From contig NC_012966.1 of the NCBI RefSeq assembly GCF_000027005.1, forward strand, positions 1,116,001-1,180,000: DNA of 64,000 bases, read 5' to 3'. Positions within the stretch are counted from its first letter, which is position 1, and each line of letters begins with the position of its first letter. This DNA comes from Komagataella phaffii GS115 (taxonomy: Eukaryota > Ascomycota > Pichiomycetes > Pichiales > Pichiaceae). Position numbers and translations under genes: made by a program. Positions 28,939 to 37,790 of the stretch are shown in pieces. The notes under the pieces were generated by a model. The model saw only the letters and a list, made by a program, of their open reading frames with translations, was not told the DNA's origin and ran no database searches.

Positions 28939-30582
28939 CTATAAATTTGTCTCAATATAAACGGCATGTTTGGACAGCACTGTCACAGTCTTGAATAAAA
29001 GTCGCCACTCTAATGGATCTCCTTTCGATTTTATAAACTCAACTTTACGGAGAGTCAAATTGGGGATTAATTGGGAGATTCTTATATTGCCCACTAAGGC
29101 CATTCGCCTTCTATCCCAGGCTCTTATTGGAATATATACCGATTGATCGTCTTCTGGAATAAATTCTAGGTATTTTTCTTGTTGAGTTTGCAGTCTTTGA
29201 TCCCCCTTGACTCCGATCTTAGTCAATGATTCCATTAAAATGCTCACCAAGTTCTCCAGATCAAGAATGGAAAAGAACCGCGTAAACCTTTCTGAAAAGA
29301 TACCGACATCAGCCGTGAAAACATCTCCTGTGTTTATAGGTCTTTGACCTTGGTTGATAAATTGTAAAATTGCCGGATCTTTGGACACTAATCGAATGAT
29401 TTGATCCTCAGGGGTGCTTTCACCAAGTTTGACCTCTGTCTTTTGTCGAGAATGTTCAGATAGAGGCTGCTGGGTAGCTGGAAAAACACAATCTGAGCCA
29501 GCAAAATTGTCCTTCGTATTGCTCCATATATCGTCAATCACTCCCAGCATTTGAGGCTGCGTAGAGGGAGCATTTGTTTGGTGATTTTCTCTATTATTGA
29601 TTGAGAATAGAAGATTTTGATATTTTTTGTCTTCAGAATCTAGTCCAACGTTTAGATTCGACAGAAGTTTTTTTGCTAAAAGTCCCGAGTCTTGACATAA
29701 ACCATCATTGGGATTAGCCAATGGATTTTCTTTCATGACCCACCGATGGTCCATGACATCACTGACCGTTATTCTATTCGCTGGGTTCGGCTTCAATACT
29801 GCCCTCAACAAAGATAGTGCCGATGGTGAAAACTTACCCCAGGGTCCAGAGATCAATTTTCCTCTTTGTTGTAAGAAGTTGACAAAATCAGGATCGTATT
29901 CAGTGGGCTCATCCCACGGAGTTTGACCTGACAATAGGACATAAAGTAAGATTGCACAAGACCACAGGTCCGACAATTCAGCGTCGTACGTGGTTGAATA
30001 AGCTACTTCTGGTGCCATATATGGAGGGGAACCGCATGGAGTATTTACCAGTCTCTTTTTACCATTCTTCTGGAAAACACACGCCAATCCAAAATCTGCC
30101 AGTTTCAAGTTTCCCCTGGAATCTAAAAGAATGTTTTCTGGCTTGATATCCCTATGAGCTACCCCTTGACCGTGGATATATCTCACTGCACTTAGTAATT
30201 GACAAAAAAAGAAATGAGCCACGGTGTCGTCAACACCCACATCTGGTTCTATTTTGTCGAACAAATCACCATTGTCGGCCAATTCCATTATAAGATACAG
30301 CCAGTTTGGGTCTTCATTGGCGTCATAAAGTTTGGTGACATTGGGATGATTACTGCAGTAAGCTTGAATATTTACTTCTCTGCTAACCTGAGATGTGGAT
30401 AACCCCGATTTGAGGGCATACTTTTTATGAATCAATTTCACAGCTACTAGCTTGGCGGGATCATCTTTGAAACTTGCAGATTTAACAATAGCAAAAGAGC
30501 CCTGTCCAAGAGTTCTTCCATACTCCAACTTTGGAATGCTGGGTAGGGCATCCATCTGCGACAGCCTCATGGAGAAGGACAT
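28939..30582 (-). CDS. CHK1: DNA-damage checkpoint kinase Chk1
   Basis: 547 residues, S. cerevisiae Chk1 being 527. The N-terminal Ser/Thr kinase domain has P-loop GQGSFA (26-31), K49, HRDIKPEN (D145), DFG (163-165) and CGSPPYMAPEV. The insertion and the DLWSCAILLYVLLSGQTPWDEP segment are Chk1-like. The C-terminal half carries SQ/TQ-poor linker sequence and then a conserved regulatory (KA1-like) region (VFTADVGIFSERFTRFFSIL). The kinase arrests cells before anaphase after damage. It is divergent from the 30736 gene, with only 153 bp between starts; a CACGTG box lies there. M5 is an alternative start. Confidence 0.88.
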   Translation of the reverse strand: MSFSMRLSQMDALPSIPKLEYGRTLGQGSFAIVKSASFKDDPAKLVAVKLIHKKYALKSGLSTSQVSREVNIQAYCSNHPNVTKLYDANEDPNWLYLIMELADNGDLFDKIEPDVGVDDTVAHFFFCQLLSAVRYIHGQGVAHRDIKPENILLDSRGNLKLADFGLACVFQKNGKKRLVNTPCGSPPYMAPEVAYSTTYDAELSDLWSCAILLYVLLSGQTPWDEPTEYDPDFVNFLQQRGKLISGPWGKFSPSALSLLRAVLKPNPANRITVSDVMDHRWVMKENPLANPNDGLCQDSGLLAKKLLSNLNVGLDSEDKKYQNLLFSINNRENHQTNAPSTQPQMLGVIDDIWSNTKDNFAGSDCVFPATQQPLSEHSRQKTEVKLGESTPEDQIIRLVSKDPAILQFINQGQRPINTGDVFTADVGIFSERFTRFFSILDLENLVSILMESLTKIGVKGDQRLQTQQEKYLEFIPEDDQSVYIPIRAWDRRRMALVGNIRISQLIPNLTLRKVEFIKSKGDPLEWRLLFKTVTVLSKHAVYIETNL

Positions 30583-30662
30583 TCCTTTTTCCGGACGATG
30601 GTGATGACGATGGGCTGAAAGAATGTCAGAGCGGGTTGTTTTGATGTGTACATATATCTATG

Positions 30663-30668
30663 CACGTG
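30663..30668. promoter_or_regulatory. CACGTG E-box in the CHK1/30736 divergent promoter
   Basis: GCACGTGAC, a Cbf1/Pho4-type bHLH site, in the middle of the 153-bp divergent promoter. Similar boxes occur at 15421, 15574, 34021, 36942, 37108 and 50011. Confidence 0.5.
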
Positions 30669-30735
30669 ACTTAGATAAAACGTTTACGATAACCGATTCA
30701 TCAAGCTATTCTTGTCCCCACACCCTCTCAACAAG

Positions 30736-32211
30736 ATGTACAATTTCCATACTAGGTCGGGTTCTGTGAAGTACAAGGACAGGCTGCATCAGAAAGAAGA
30801 TTTGGGGCGGTTCAATGCTGGAACTAGCAGTCTATCAGAGGACAACGATGAGAACTTGATTGCACAGGTCCCGGAACCGATAGGGGAAACGATAGCCAGA
30901 GGTCAAGAGACACGGAACAACCAGAGTCGGAAAACCCCCCAGCTGCCTCCCAGAAAACCACCTCCTGTAGATATACCGGCTGGTGGTCAATTGCAGGAGA
31001 TAAATGAGAAGCACGACAACTCAGTTTATTCATCAAAGAGATCATCGGAAAGGGAGGAGGCGAAATCGGAACCTTCCATACAAGAACAAATAGACTCAAT
31101 AAGAAGACTGAATAATAACTTAAAGGAGAGCCCAGTTTTACTGGACGATGAGGACGATTCAGAGTTGATCTTCGCTTCCAAGAAAGTTGTGCGACATCTT
31201 ACTAAAGCGTACCTAGTTGAGAGAAACTACACATCAGAAGAAGAGTTCAAAGTACATCAGTTTTCACTTGGACAGAAATTTTGGAAATACCACATTCTAA
31301 GCATTGGAAAAGATCGTTTTTATTTGAGCAGCATTCCGGAAATAAATCATATGTGTTGTCGATATTCTCCAGGGTTTTTCGTTTCCATATCTCGTTTCAG
31401 AGATGAGGATGGACTACCAGCGTACAGAATGACAATCAAAGGAGAAGTCGACAACTTTGGCGATAGGCTACTTTCAATCTCAGAGCTTCCTGTAGTGGCC
31501 GTAATTACAAAGAGAGTGAAAACTGGATTTGATATCCAAATCACAAAAAGTTATGCATTAAAAGACCGTTTGGTAAGGTTTATCGGAGAAGGTGCAAAGG
31601 TCAATGGAGCAACGGAATCTTTGGACATACCAGAGCTTAACGCTTTGGATTCAGAGGATGTTGGGCTCAAACAAGTTTTGAACAGATACAAGCTACATAT
31701 GGAAGGAGGATCGAAACAATCATGGATTGTTAGTCCAATACTCAGAAAATCCCGCAAGATGTCTAATAAGTTGGGCCTTTCACAGACAGTCTACAAGATC
31801 AAAGGAAAACGCAATATTTTCTTCTACAAGAATTCCAAGAAAGGAGATGGGATTTTCAGTGAGGACCCCAAAGATGTGGTAGGATTATTCCGACCGTCCC
31901 AAACTAAACTAAAGAAAAAGATCATAAAAGGAGCAGCCCAGCTGAAACATCTGGAACGAAGCTCTTACATTTCACCCCAATCATTGGGCATACCTGATGA
32001 CCCCTCGACCAATTCAGTTCAACGGTATTATCGAGCGGCAGATGGATACCTAGAAGAGTTCCCAAAAGATGACTCACCCAACCACGTTAAACTTGGCTGG
32101 ATAACGATCTACGAGAATAACTTGTTCAAGACTGCTAACGGCCTTTGGGAGTTATGTTTGACAATGACTCTGACAGCAGGACTTGACAGGGTCATCTCGG
32201 GAACTTCGTGA
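30736..32211 (+). CDS. Unrecognised fungal protein with proline-rich N-terminus
   Basis: The frame begins at a TTG; the first ATG is 30736 (MYNFHTRSGS), giving 491 residues. I do not recognise a named family. The first 130 residues are charged and disordered and contain PQLPPRKPPPVDIP, a good SH3-ligand sequence. From about 150 onwards the protein is a folded beta-rich region (FASKKVVRHLTKAYLVER, GQKFWKYHILSIGKDRFYLSS, RLLSISELPVVAVITKR) and ends with LGWITIYENNLFKTANGLWELCLTMTLTAGLDRVI, reminiscent of tubby/LURP-like folds but not provable. No membrane segment or signal is seen. Confidence 0.75.
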   Translation: MYNFHTRSGSVKYKDRLHQKEDLGRFNAGTSSLSEDNDENLIAQVPEPIGETIARGQETRNNQSRKTPQLPPRKPPPVDIPAGGQLQEINEKHDNSVYSSKRSSEREEAKSEPSIQEQIDSIRRLNNNLKESPVLLDDEDDSELIFASKKVVRHLTKAYLVERNYTSEEEFKVHQFSLGQKFWKYHILSIGKDRFYLSSIPEINHMCCRYSPGFFVSISRFRDEDGLPAYRMTIKGEVDNFGDRLLSISELPVVAVITKRVKTGFDIQITKSYALKDRLVRFIGEGAKVNGATESLDIPELNALDSEDVGLKQVLNRYKLHMEGGSKQSWIVSPILRKSRKMSNKLGLSQTVYKIKGKRNIFFYKNSKKGDGIFSEDPKDVVGLFRPSQTKLKKKIIKGAAQLKHLERSSYISPQSLGIPDDPSTNSVQRYYRAADGYLEEFPKDDSPNHVKLGWITIYENNLFKTANGLWELCLTMTLTAGLDRVISGTS

Positions 32212-32330
32212 TTCTGACTCTTCCTTCCCCAATCGATGCGCGAACATTGGTGAGAGAGGGAGAAAGAAAAACCTCTTCCCTCCCCTCTATTTCACGTCAA
32301 GGACTCTACTATTGAAAGAAAAGCACAACA

Positions 32331-33824
32331 ATGTTGAAGTGTCTTAGTCGTAACCTGCAAAGGCAGCCTGTCATCAGGCAAAGAAGTGCTCCCGCGGCTG
32401 TGTTGCTGCGTGCTTACGCCATTGACACCAACTCTCAAGCGTTAGTTTCGAAGCCTGTACAGGAGATTGACCCTGAGATGGCACAAATCTTGGAAGGAGA
32501 GAAACAACGTCAGAAGCACTCAATTACTTTAATTCCTTCCGAAAATTTTACCTCCAAGGCTGTCATGGATTTGTTGGGATCAGAGATGCAAAATAAGTAC
32601 TCCGAGGGATACCCAGGCGAACGTTACTATGGTGGTAACGAATGGATAGACAAGGCAGAAAGTCTTTGCCAGAAACGTGCCTTGGAGGCATTTGAGTTAG
32701 ACCCTGCTCAATGGGGTGTCAATGTTCAACCATTATCTGGGGCTCCAGCTAATTTGTATGCTTACTCAGCCGTTCTAGAAGTTGGAGACCGTTTAATGGG
32801 ATTGGATCTGCCTCATGGTGGTCATTTGTCCCATGGTTACCAAACAAACGCTACCAAGATCTCTTATATTTCCAAGTACTTTCAGACCATGCCTTACAGA
32901 TTGGATGAAAATACGGGATTAATCGACTATGATGCCTTAGAAACCAGTGCAGTTTTGTTCCGTCCTAAAGTTATAGTAGCTGGTGCTTCCGCTTATGCTC
33001 GTACTATTGATTACAAACGTATGCGAGAAATCGCTGACAAAGTCGGTGCCTATTTGTTATCTGATATGGCTCATATTTCAGGATTGGTATCTGCAAAAGT
33101 TACGGAATCCCCATTCCCTTACTCCGACATTGTCACTACCACCACTCACAAGTCCCTACGTGGACCTAGGGGTGCCATGATTTTCTTCCGAAAGGGTATA
33201 CGGAAGGTGACCAAGAAGGGCAAGGAGATTCCATATGAGCTTGAGCGTAAGATCAATTTCTCTGTGTTTCCAGCTCATCAGGGAGGACCACACAACCACA
33301 CCATCTCTGCTCTTGCTGTGGCTCTGAAACAGACCCAAACTCCAGAATTTGTTTCCTACCAACAAGCTGTGGTGGACAACTCTAAGTCATTTGCTGAATC
33401 GTTCATAAAGAGAGGATTTCAGTTGGTGTCTGGAGGAACGGACACTCATTTGATCTTGGTTGATCTACGAAACAAGAAGATTGACGGTGCACGTGTTGAG
33501 AATGTCTTGGAGAAGATCAACATTGCTGCCAACAAGAACACTGTACCAGGCGATGTTTCGGCTTTATTTCCTTCGGGATTAAGAGTTGGAACTCCTGCAA
33601 TGACAACCAGAGGATTTACTGCAGCAGATTTTGACCGTGTCGCAGGTTACTTTGAAAAAGCAGTCGCAATTGCTATTGACCTCAAATCCGGAGAAAAGGG
33701 ATCTTTGGCGAAGGAAAAGCTGGCTAGTTTCAAGAGTCTCGCCGAAGACAGTGCGGAAATCAAGAAGCTGGCCCAAGAAGTCAGTGAATGGGCTTCTACA
33801 TTTCCTGTTCCGGGGGAATTGTAG
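32331..33824 (+). CDS. SHM1: Serine hydroxymethyltransferase, mitochondrial
   Basis: 497 residues. Converts serine plus tetrahydrofolate to glycine and methylene-tetrahydrofolate in mitochondria. The first 30 residues ([20 protein letters not shown]) form an arginine-rich, acid-free presequence, distinguishing it from the cytosolic SHM2. SHMT signatures are [31 protein letters not shown] and the PLP-lysine K274 in [13 protein letters not shown]. The ATG has an ACAACA context. Strong match over the full family length. Confidence 0.95.
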   Translation: MLKCLSRNLQRQPVIRQRSAPAAVLLRAYAIDTNSQALVSKPVQEIDPEMAQILEGEKQRQKHSITLIPSENFTSKAVMDLLGSEMQNKYSEGYPGERYYGGNEWIDKAESLCQKRALEAFELDPAQWGVNVQPLSGAPANLYAYSAVLEVGDRLMGLDLPHGGHLSHGYQTNATKISYISKYFQTMPYRLDENTGLIDYDALETSAVLFRPKVIVAGASAYARTIDYKRMREIADKVGAYLLSDMAHISGLVSAKVTESPFPYSDIVTTTTHKSLRGPRGAMIFFRKGIRKVTKKGKEIPYELERKINFSVFPAHQGGPHNHTISALAVALKQTQTPEFVSYQQAVVDNSKSFAESFIKRGFQLVSGGTDTHLILVDLRNKKIDGARVENVLEKINIAANKNTVPGDVSALFPSGLRVGTPAMTTRGFTAADFDRVAGYFEKAVAIAIDLKSGEKGSLAKEKLASFKSLAEDSAEIKKLAQEVSEWASTFPVPGEL

Positions 33825-34510
33825 AAACAATTAAACTATAGGTGCCTTACTTAAGATTAAGCTTTGTGTCTCTTCTGATCGTATTATGCAATATCTATTG
33901 ATGCTAGTTGGCTTCCAGATCGGTGATCAGTACTAGTCCCCGGAGAGCTACTTTTTTGGGATTGGCACGTAAACGACCTTTATGAGCCTCAATTTTTCTC
34001 CTGACATCTAACGAACTACTCACGTGATCCCTTAACCTGCTGCTTATAAATTCGCCAAATATTCCGAAATCGAGGTCTGGATTGTGACTTCAAACAATTG
34101 AATCGCGAATAAAGACAATACAAGTCTGGCGCCATAACCTGCAAAAGTATGCACTAATAAATACGGTAGTGTGGGACTGTAGGTCGGGGACATGAGTGGC
34201 TATGATGTAAACGGCGGCGGAGTCGGACGGCTGCTGGAGCGAGTGGAAGAGTAAGACTAAATAAACACTGTTACACAAAAAAGCAGAACTGAGCCAGCCC
34301 TATATAGCCCTATCTCTCTCTTTATAGGGCCAATATCGCTTCCAAAGACTTTCTCTTTTAAAGCAAGGGCGCAAGAAAAGAGGGAACACAAAATAAAAAG
34401 AAATAAAAAATGGAAGTTGCTACTCTATATTACAATATATTACATAATCTGGCGTGGCAGAGCACACCAATCAGCCGCACAGAGTGATAAAAGCCCAAAC
34501 ACGACACACA
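33825..34510. other. Convergent intergenic with an orphan core promoter
   Basis: 686 bp between two 3' ends. It contains CACGTG at 34021-34026 and TATAAA at 34045-34050, an arrangement like the gene promoters in this window, but no annotated gene starts downstream. Candidate products are a 20-codon ORF at 34192 (MSGYDVNGGGVGRLLERVEE) or a short RNA. ATGATGT near 34203 and CTGA near 34287 loosely resemble snoRNA C and D boxes. CCCTAT/ATAGGG inverted repeats occur around 34306-34330. Confidence 0.4.
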
Positions 34511-35299
34511 TCACTGAAGATCCTCACTACCTGTAGATGACGAGCGCCGCCACTTGAATTTCTTTGTGCTAGACTTGAATGAGCCAATGATAGTGCCAAA
34601 CGACGGACGGCTAGATGCAGATGTAGAAACCGACGAGTTCCGTTTGAAGTTGAGATTGGTAGAGCTGTTGAAAACCGCGTCGTTCTCATACATAGTCTGC
34701 CCCTCCATCTCGTTATCCGAAGAGTAAACATGCAAGTTGACAAAGTCGTCTTCCAGAGGGTCTAGGCCCTCTACGCCCAGTGAAGGAACCTTCTGAAATG
34801 AGCTCAGATTGTTCAGTGATGAGGTCTGGCTGACGAAATGGATAAAACTATCATGCAAATACCGTTCCACAATGTTCATCAGTGTAGAAAGGACATGGGG
34901 GCAAGGGAGGGTTTCTTGTTGGGCGGTTTGCAGGAGTTCGTTCCTGTACTTGCTAGGAATGTTGATCTCTTTTGGCGAGTCAATCTCAATGTAGCTGGAC
35001 ACCAGACATTTGAACTCGAATAGCAAGTCTGATAATGAGGGGACATCTTCATTAGTGGTGGACAAATTATGTTTCTCTTCCTCGGCAGCCTTTAACTGCT
35101 CGATGCGCTTGCACAACAGCATTGTGTCATTGTGGAACTCTAGGTTCTCCAAGCAGTGGCACTTGCTCAAAAAGTCTTTGAAGTTGGTCTGGGAGTAGGG
35201 AGCGGGCGCTGTGCCATTCAGTACTTGGTTGAAGGTGGGCGTAGGTGATTTAGGTGACGGCGTGTCCCTTAGCCTAGGCTGAAAATCCACCATAGCCAT
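34511..35299 (-). CDS. RGS2: RGS-domain regulator of G-protein signalling
   Basis: 262 residues. Residues 39-165 look like an RGS helical bundle: NFKDFLSKCHCLENLEFHND at the start, LLFEFKCLVSSYIEIDSPKEINIP in the centre, and LMNIVERYLHDSFIHFV at the end. RGS proteins speed GTP hydrolysis by G-alpha subunits; by size and simple layout it resembles yeast Rgs2, which acts on Gpa2 in glucose/cAMP signalling. The tail is Ser-rich and basic (KSSTKKFKWRRSSS). Two ATGs (codons 1 and 3) are possible starts. Orthology to Rgs2 rather than another small RGS protein is inferred. Confidence 0.72.
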   Translation of the reverse strand: MAMVDFQPRLRDTPSPKSPTPTFNQVLNGTAPAPYSQTNFKDFLSKCHCLENLEFHNDTMLLCKRIEQLKAAEEEKHNLSTTNEDVPSLSDLLFEFKCLVSSYIEIDSPKEINIPSKYRNELLQTAQQETLPCPHVLSTLMNIVERYLHDSFIHFVSQTSSLNNLSSFQKVPSLGVEGLDPLEDDFVNLHVYSSDNEMEGQTMYENDAVFNSSTNLNFKRNSSVSTSASSRPSFGTIIGSFKSSTKKFKWRRSSSTGSEDLQ

Positions 35300-36261
35300 G
35301 TATGGAGATTTATTGTGAAGGCAAAATTGTTAAAAAGCCGGCTTTTTAAGGGATCGGGATAAAGAACATAAACGTGTGCTTATAATCAAAAATATAAATC
35401 ATGGGAGACGGTATCATTTGAAGCATTTTGATGCATGCAAGATTATGCACCATGCATATACTCATTTTAGTTTGATTTGCAACGGTCGAGAAACTTAACG
35501 GAAAAAGGAATAGGGAGACAGCGTTTTGCTAGCAAAAAGGAGGGGGGCTTTTTAGAGGGGGGAAACTTATCAGCTTCTAGGGGGGGTAAAACCCTGACCT
35601 AGGGGGCATGTGACGGTTGCACCGGGGTATTTCGAGCAAGCTAACCTCAGTGTAAGACCACGATATTCGGATAAAGACTCTGGCAGGCGGAGATAGAGAG
35701 GAAAGGAGATCGTAGTATTGTACGAAGCCAACCGTTCTGGGCCTGAAGATTACGATAGGATCAACAAGAATCGAATGATACCAGGCAACCACAGAACAAC
35801 GTGAAAAAACAGGCCGCACGCCTTCTCTGAAATGTAACAGTTTGGTATCATTTAAGTGTTCTACCCCCCTCCCTACTCTTCTTTCCCTCCTACTCTCCTC
35901 CTTCTGTCATCTTCCTTCTATTCCCTCTGCGGGGTTGTTTCCTCCACAGTTTAGCCTAAACTTTATGCGAAGTACTCAAGCCTTCGCTCTGAGTGTCAGT
36001 GCTAATCCGTACCACCACAATTTTATTTTACACGTCTCGAAATGACCTCATAATTTTGTTGCCCACAACAACAATTATGGTTACCTAGACGGCGAGACGA
36101 TTACCTAACGCGAACAATCTACACATGGGCCTCCCTCTTGATTACCTAAGAAAGGGCACGCTGATTAGAAATATAATAGTCCTGTTACTATTCAAAAACT
36201 AAAAATGACCAATCCTACACAAGAATCCCCAGACCAGCTGCAAAGATTACCTATAGGTCGC
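35300..36261. promoter_or_regulatory. RGS2-like promoter and 3' flank of the 36.3-kb gene
   Basis: 962 bp without a convincing gene. Runs of G (35540-35590, several AGGGGG) contain STRE-like AGGGG elements on the sense side of the RGS gene's promoter region. A four-copy TTACCTA motif lies at the right end. Confidence 0.45.
36081..36253 (+). repeat. Four copies of TTACCTA
   Basis: TTACCTA at 36081-36087, 36101-36107, 36142-36148 and 36247-36253, three of them as GATTACCTA, in 173 bp. Possible factor-binding sites; the factor is unknown. Confidence 0.6.
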
Positions 36262-36600
36262 TCAGAAGGACCCAATGTCCACGTTTGGCGTGTTGTAGGC
36301 AACTTGCTTGGCCATTAAGCGGAATTTCTCAGAGAGGCCGTCCATGTTTGGCTGGATCACCTTGGCCTTTCTCTTGGAGGCCAGGATCAGTGGGTCCTGT
36401 CTCTCGACCGACAGACGGTATTGTGCGAATGATCTGTATGAGTGCTGATCTTGGTGCACTGAATTGACTCCTGAAGCAGCCTGAGCACCACTGTTGTAGT
36501 CTTTGTCGAAGGCTAAGGGTCGAGTATATGAGATGGATCTAACAGCGGAGCAAGCAAAAGCGAATTGTTGTGGCTTGACGTATCTTACTAAGCTAACCAT
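36262..36600 (-). CDS. Small protein, probably mitochondrial, unknown function
   Basis: 112 residues. I do not recognise it. The N-terminus MVSLVRYVKPQQFAFACSAV then RSISYTRPL is basic, acid-free and ends in an R-S-I-S-Y cleavage-like site, so mitochondrial import is likely. The remainder is soluble, with YRSFAQYRLSVERQDPLILASKRKAK and a C-terminal helix. No Cys pairs or membrane helices are visible in the mature part. Isolated frame with clean intergenic DNA on both sides supports a real gene. Confidence 0.65.
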   Translation of the reverse strand: MVSLVRYVKPQQFAFACSAVRSISYTRPLAFDKDYNSGAQAASGVNSVHQDQHSYRSFAQYRLSVERQDPLILASKRKAKVIQPNMDGLSEKFRLMAKQVAYNTPNVDIGSF

Positions 36601-37790
36601 TATTAATGAGACTGATATGAAGAGTAATTGGACTTAAATCAGGGAATTTCACACAATTTATACCCTGGCGATTTTTTTTTTTTTCAATCGGTCTTTAGAT
36701 CTCATGGGGAGAAAAGAGGGGGTGGCATCCGAAAAAATTGGCCCAGTCACACCCCTCTTTGACTCTTTTTCAAGCTAATTTCAAAAAAAAATCGTGACCC
36801 TCGCTTGAATTCGCCAATCAGAAGGTTGCGCTTCAGGAGTGTGTTTTGATTTCGATTCATGGAGGGGAACCAACTAAGTTACTGATAACCGATCTGAAAC
36901 CTTGATAGGTGAACTTTTGCAGATCTGGCAACCTCGAAGGCCACGTGAAGCGGCGAAGCTTTAAATCTGTCAACTAGTGCTTTGCTGCTCTCTACAACTA
37001 AAGGGGGTCGGAAGGGACCCGCGGCCACAGCCCTGTTCTTTTGCGCGAACCCCCTATTATCGATAAGCAATGCACTATGACAGAGGAGGGGTTATTAATA
37101 CCAATTTCACGTGACTTTATTAGTGGTATGAAAATTATTTATCAGCCCTGATCTAAGTTGAGGCAGGCAGAGCTGGAAGAGGATGAACTGAAGGAGTTTA
37201 GGATTCCAGCTCCACAGCATTTGATTTTCTGGATTTCTGGAGTCTTTTTGATCCGATCAAGAGGTGTGATTGGTTGATATGGGTGCAAACCGCGCGTCAA
37301 GCACCTGAATATCAGTAAACTAACTGACTACGAGATATTTTAAATTGACGAGCCTACTTCTTTGGAACTATTCATTCAGTTGCTTCAGCGGCGTACATCA
37401 ATTGCCTTTACGGTCATTTTAACTAATTGATGTTGCCGTTTCACGTCTGAGCGCATCTAGACCCTTATCTTTCGTTCTCAGGCTCACGGTTTTATTTTCT
37501 TTTTTGAGGCTGTTCATTCTATCTCAGTCCCATCTTCAGCCTTGTAATTCTTGGGAGGTTGCACCCACCACGAACTCTTGCAGCTATGTGCGAATTTCGT
37601 GAGGAATAGGTCTCTACTCCTTGAAAGGATTTCATGGATAACCCGATCTTCGCATTTGCCAACTGCGAGCACAATGGCTGCTAGTCTGAGCAGCAAAGCA
37701 GTACTTAGCATAGCTCACTGCTCAATGGCACTGCCGGTATGCTTTCCTAGTATTCGCTGTTCGATACTTTCGAAAGATAACCGCAGCAGC
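36601..37790. other. 1.2-kb intergenic, promoter elements and weak ORFs only
   Basis: Promoter of the 112-residue gene plus the 3' flank of the PNGase A-like gene. It has T12-type and A9 homopolymers (36671-36684, 36783-36791) and CACGTG at 36942-36947 and 37108-37113 (TTCACGTGAC). A 65-codon minus-strand frame at 37514-37711 is discussed under rejected items. Confidence 0.45.

Noticed and set aside
37514..37711. 65-codon minus-strand ORF with a hydrophobic N-terminus (MLSTALLLRLAAIVLAVGKC)
   Set aside because: Could be a small gene or a second exon (TGCTAAG and CTCAG precede part of it), but no partner exon or homologue was recognised. Left unannotated.
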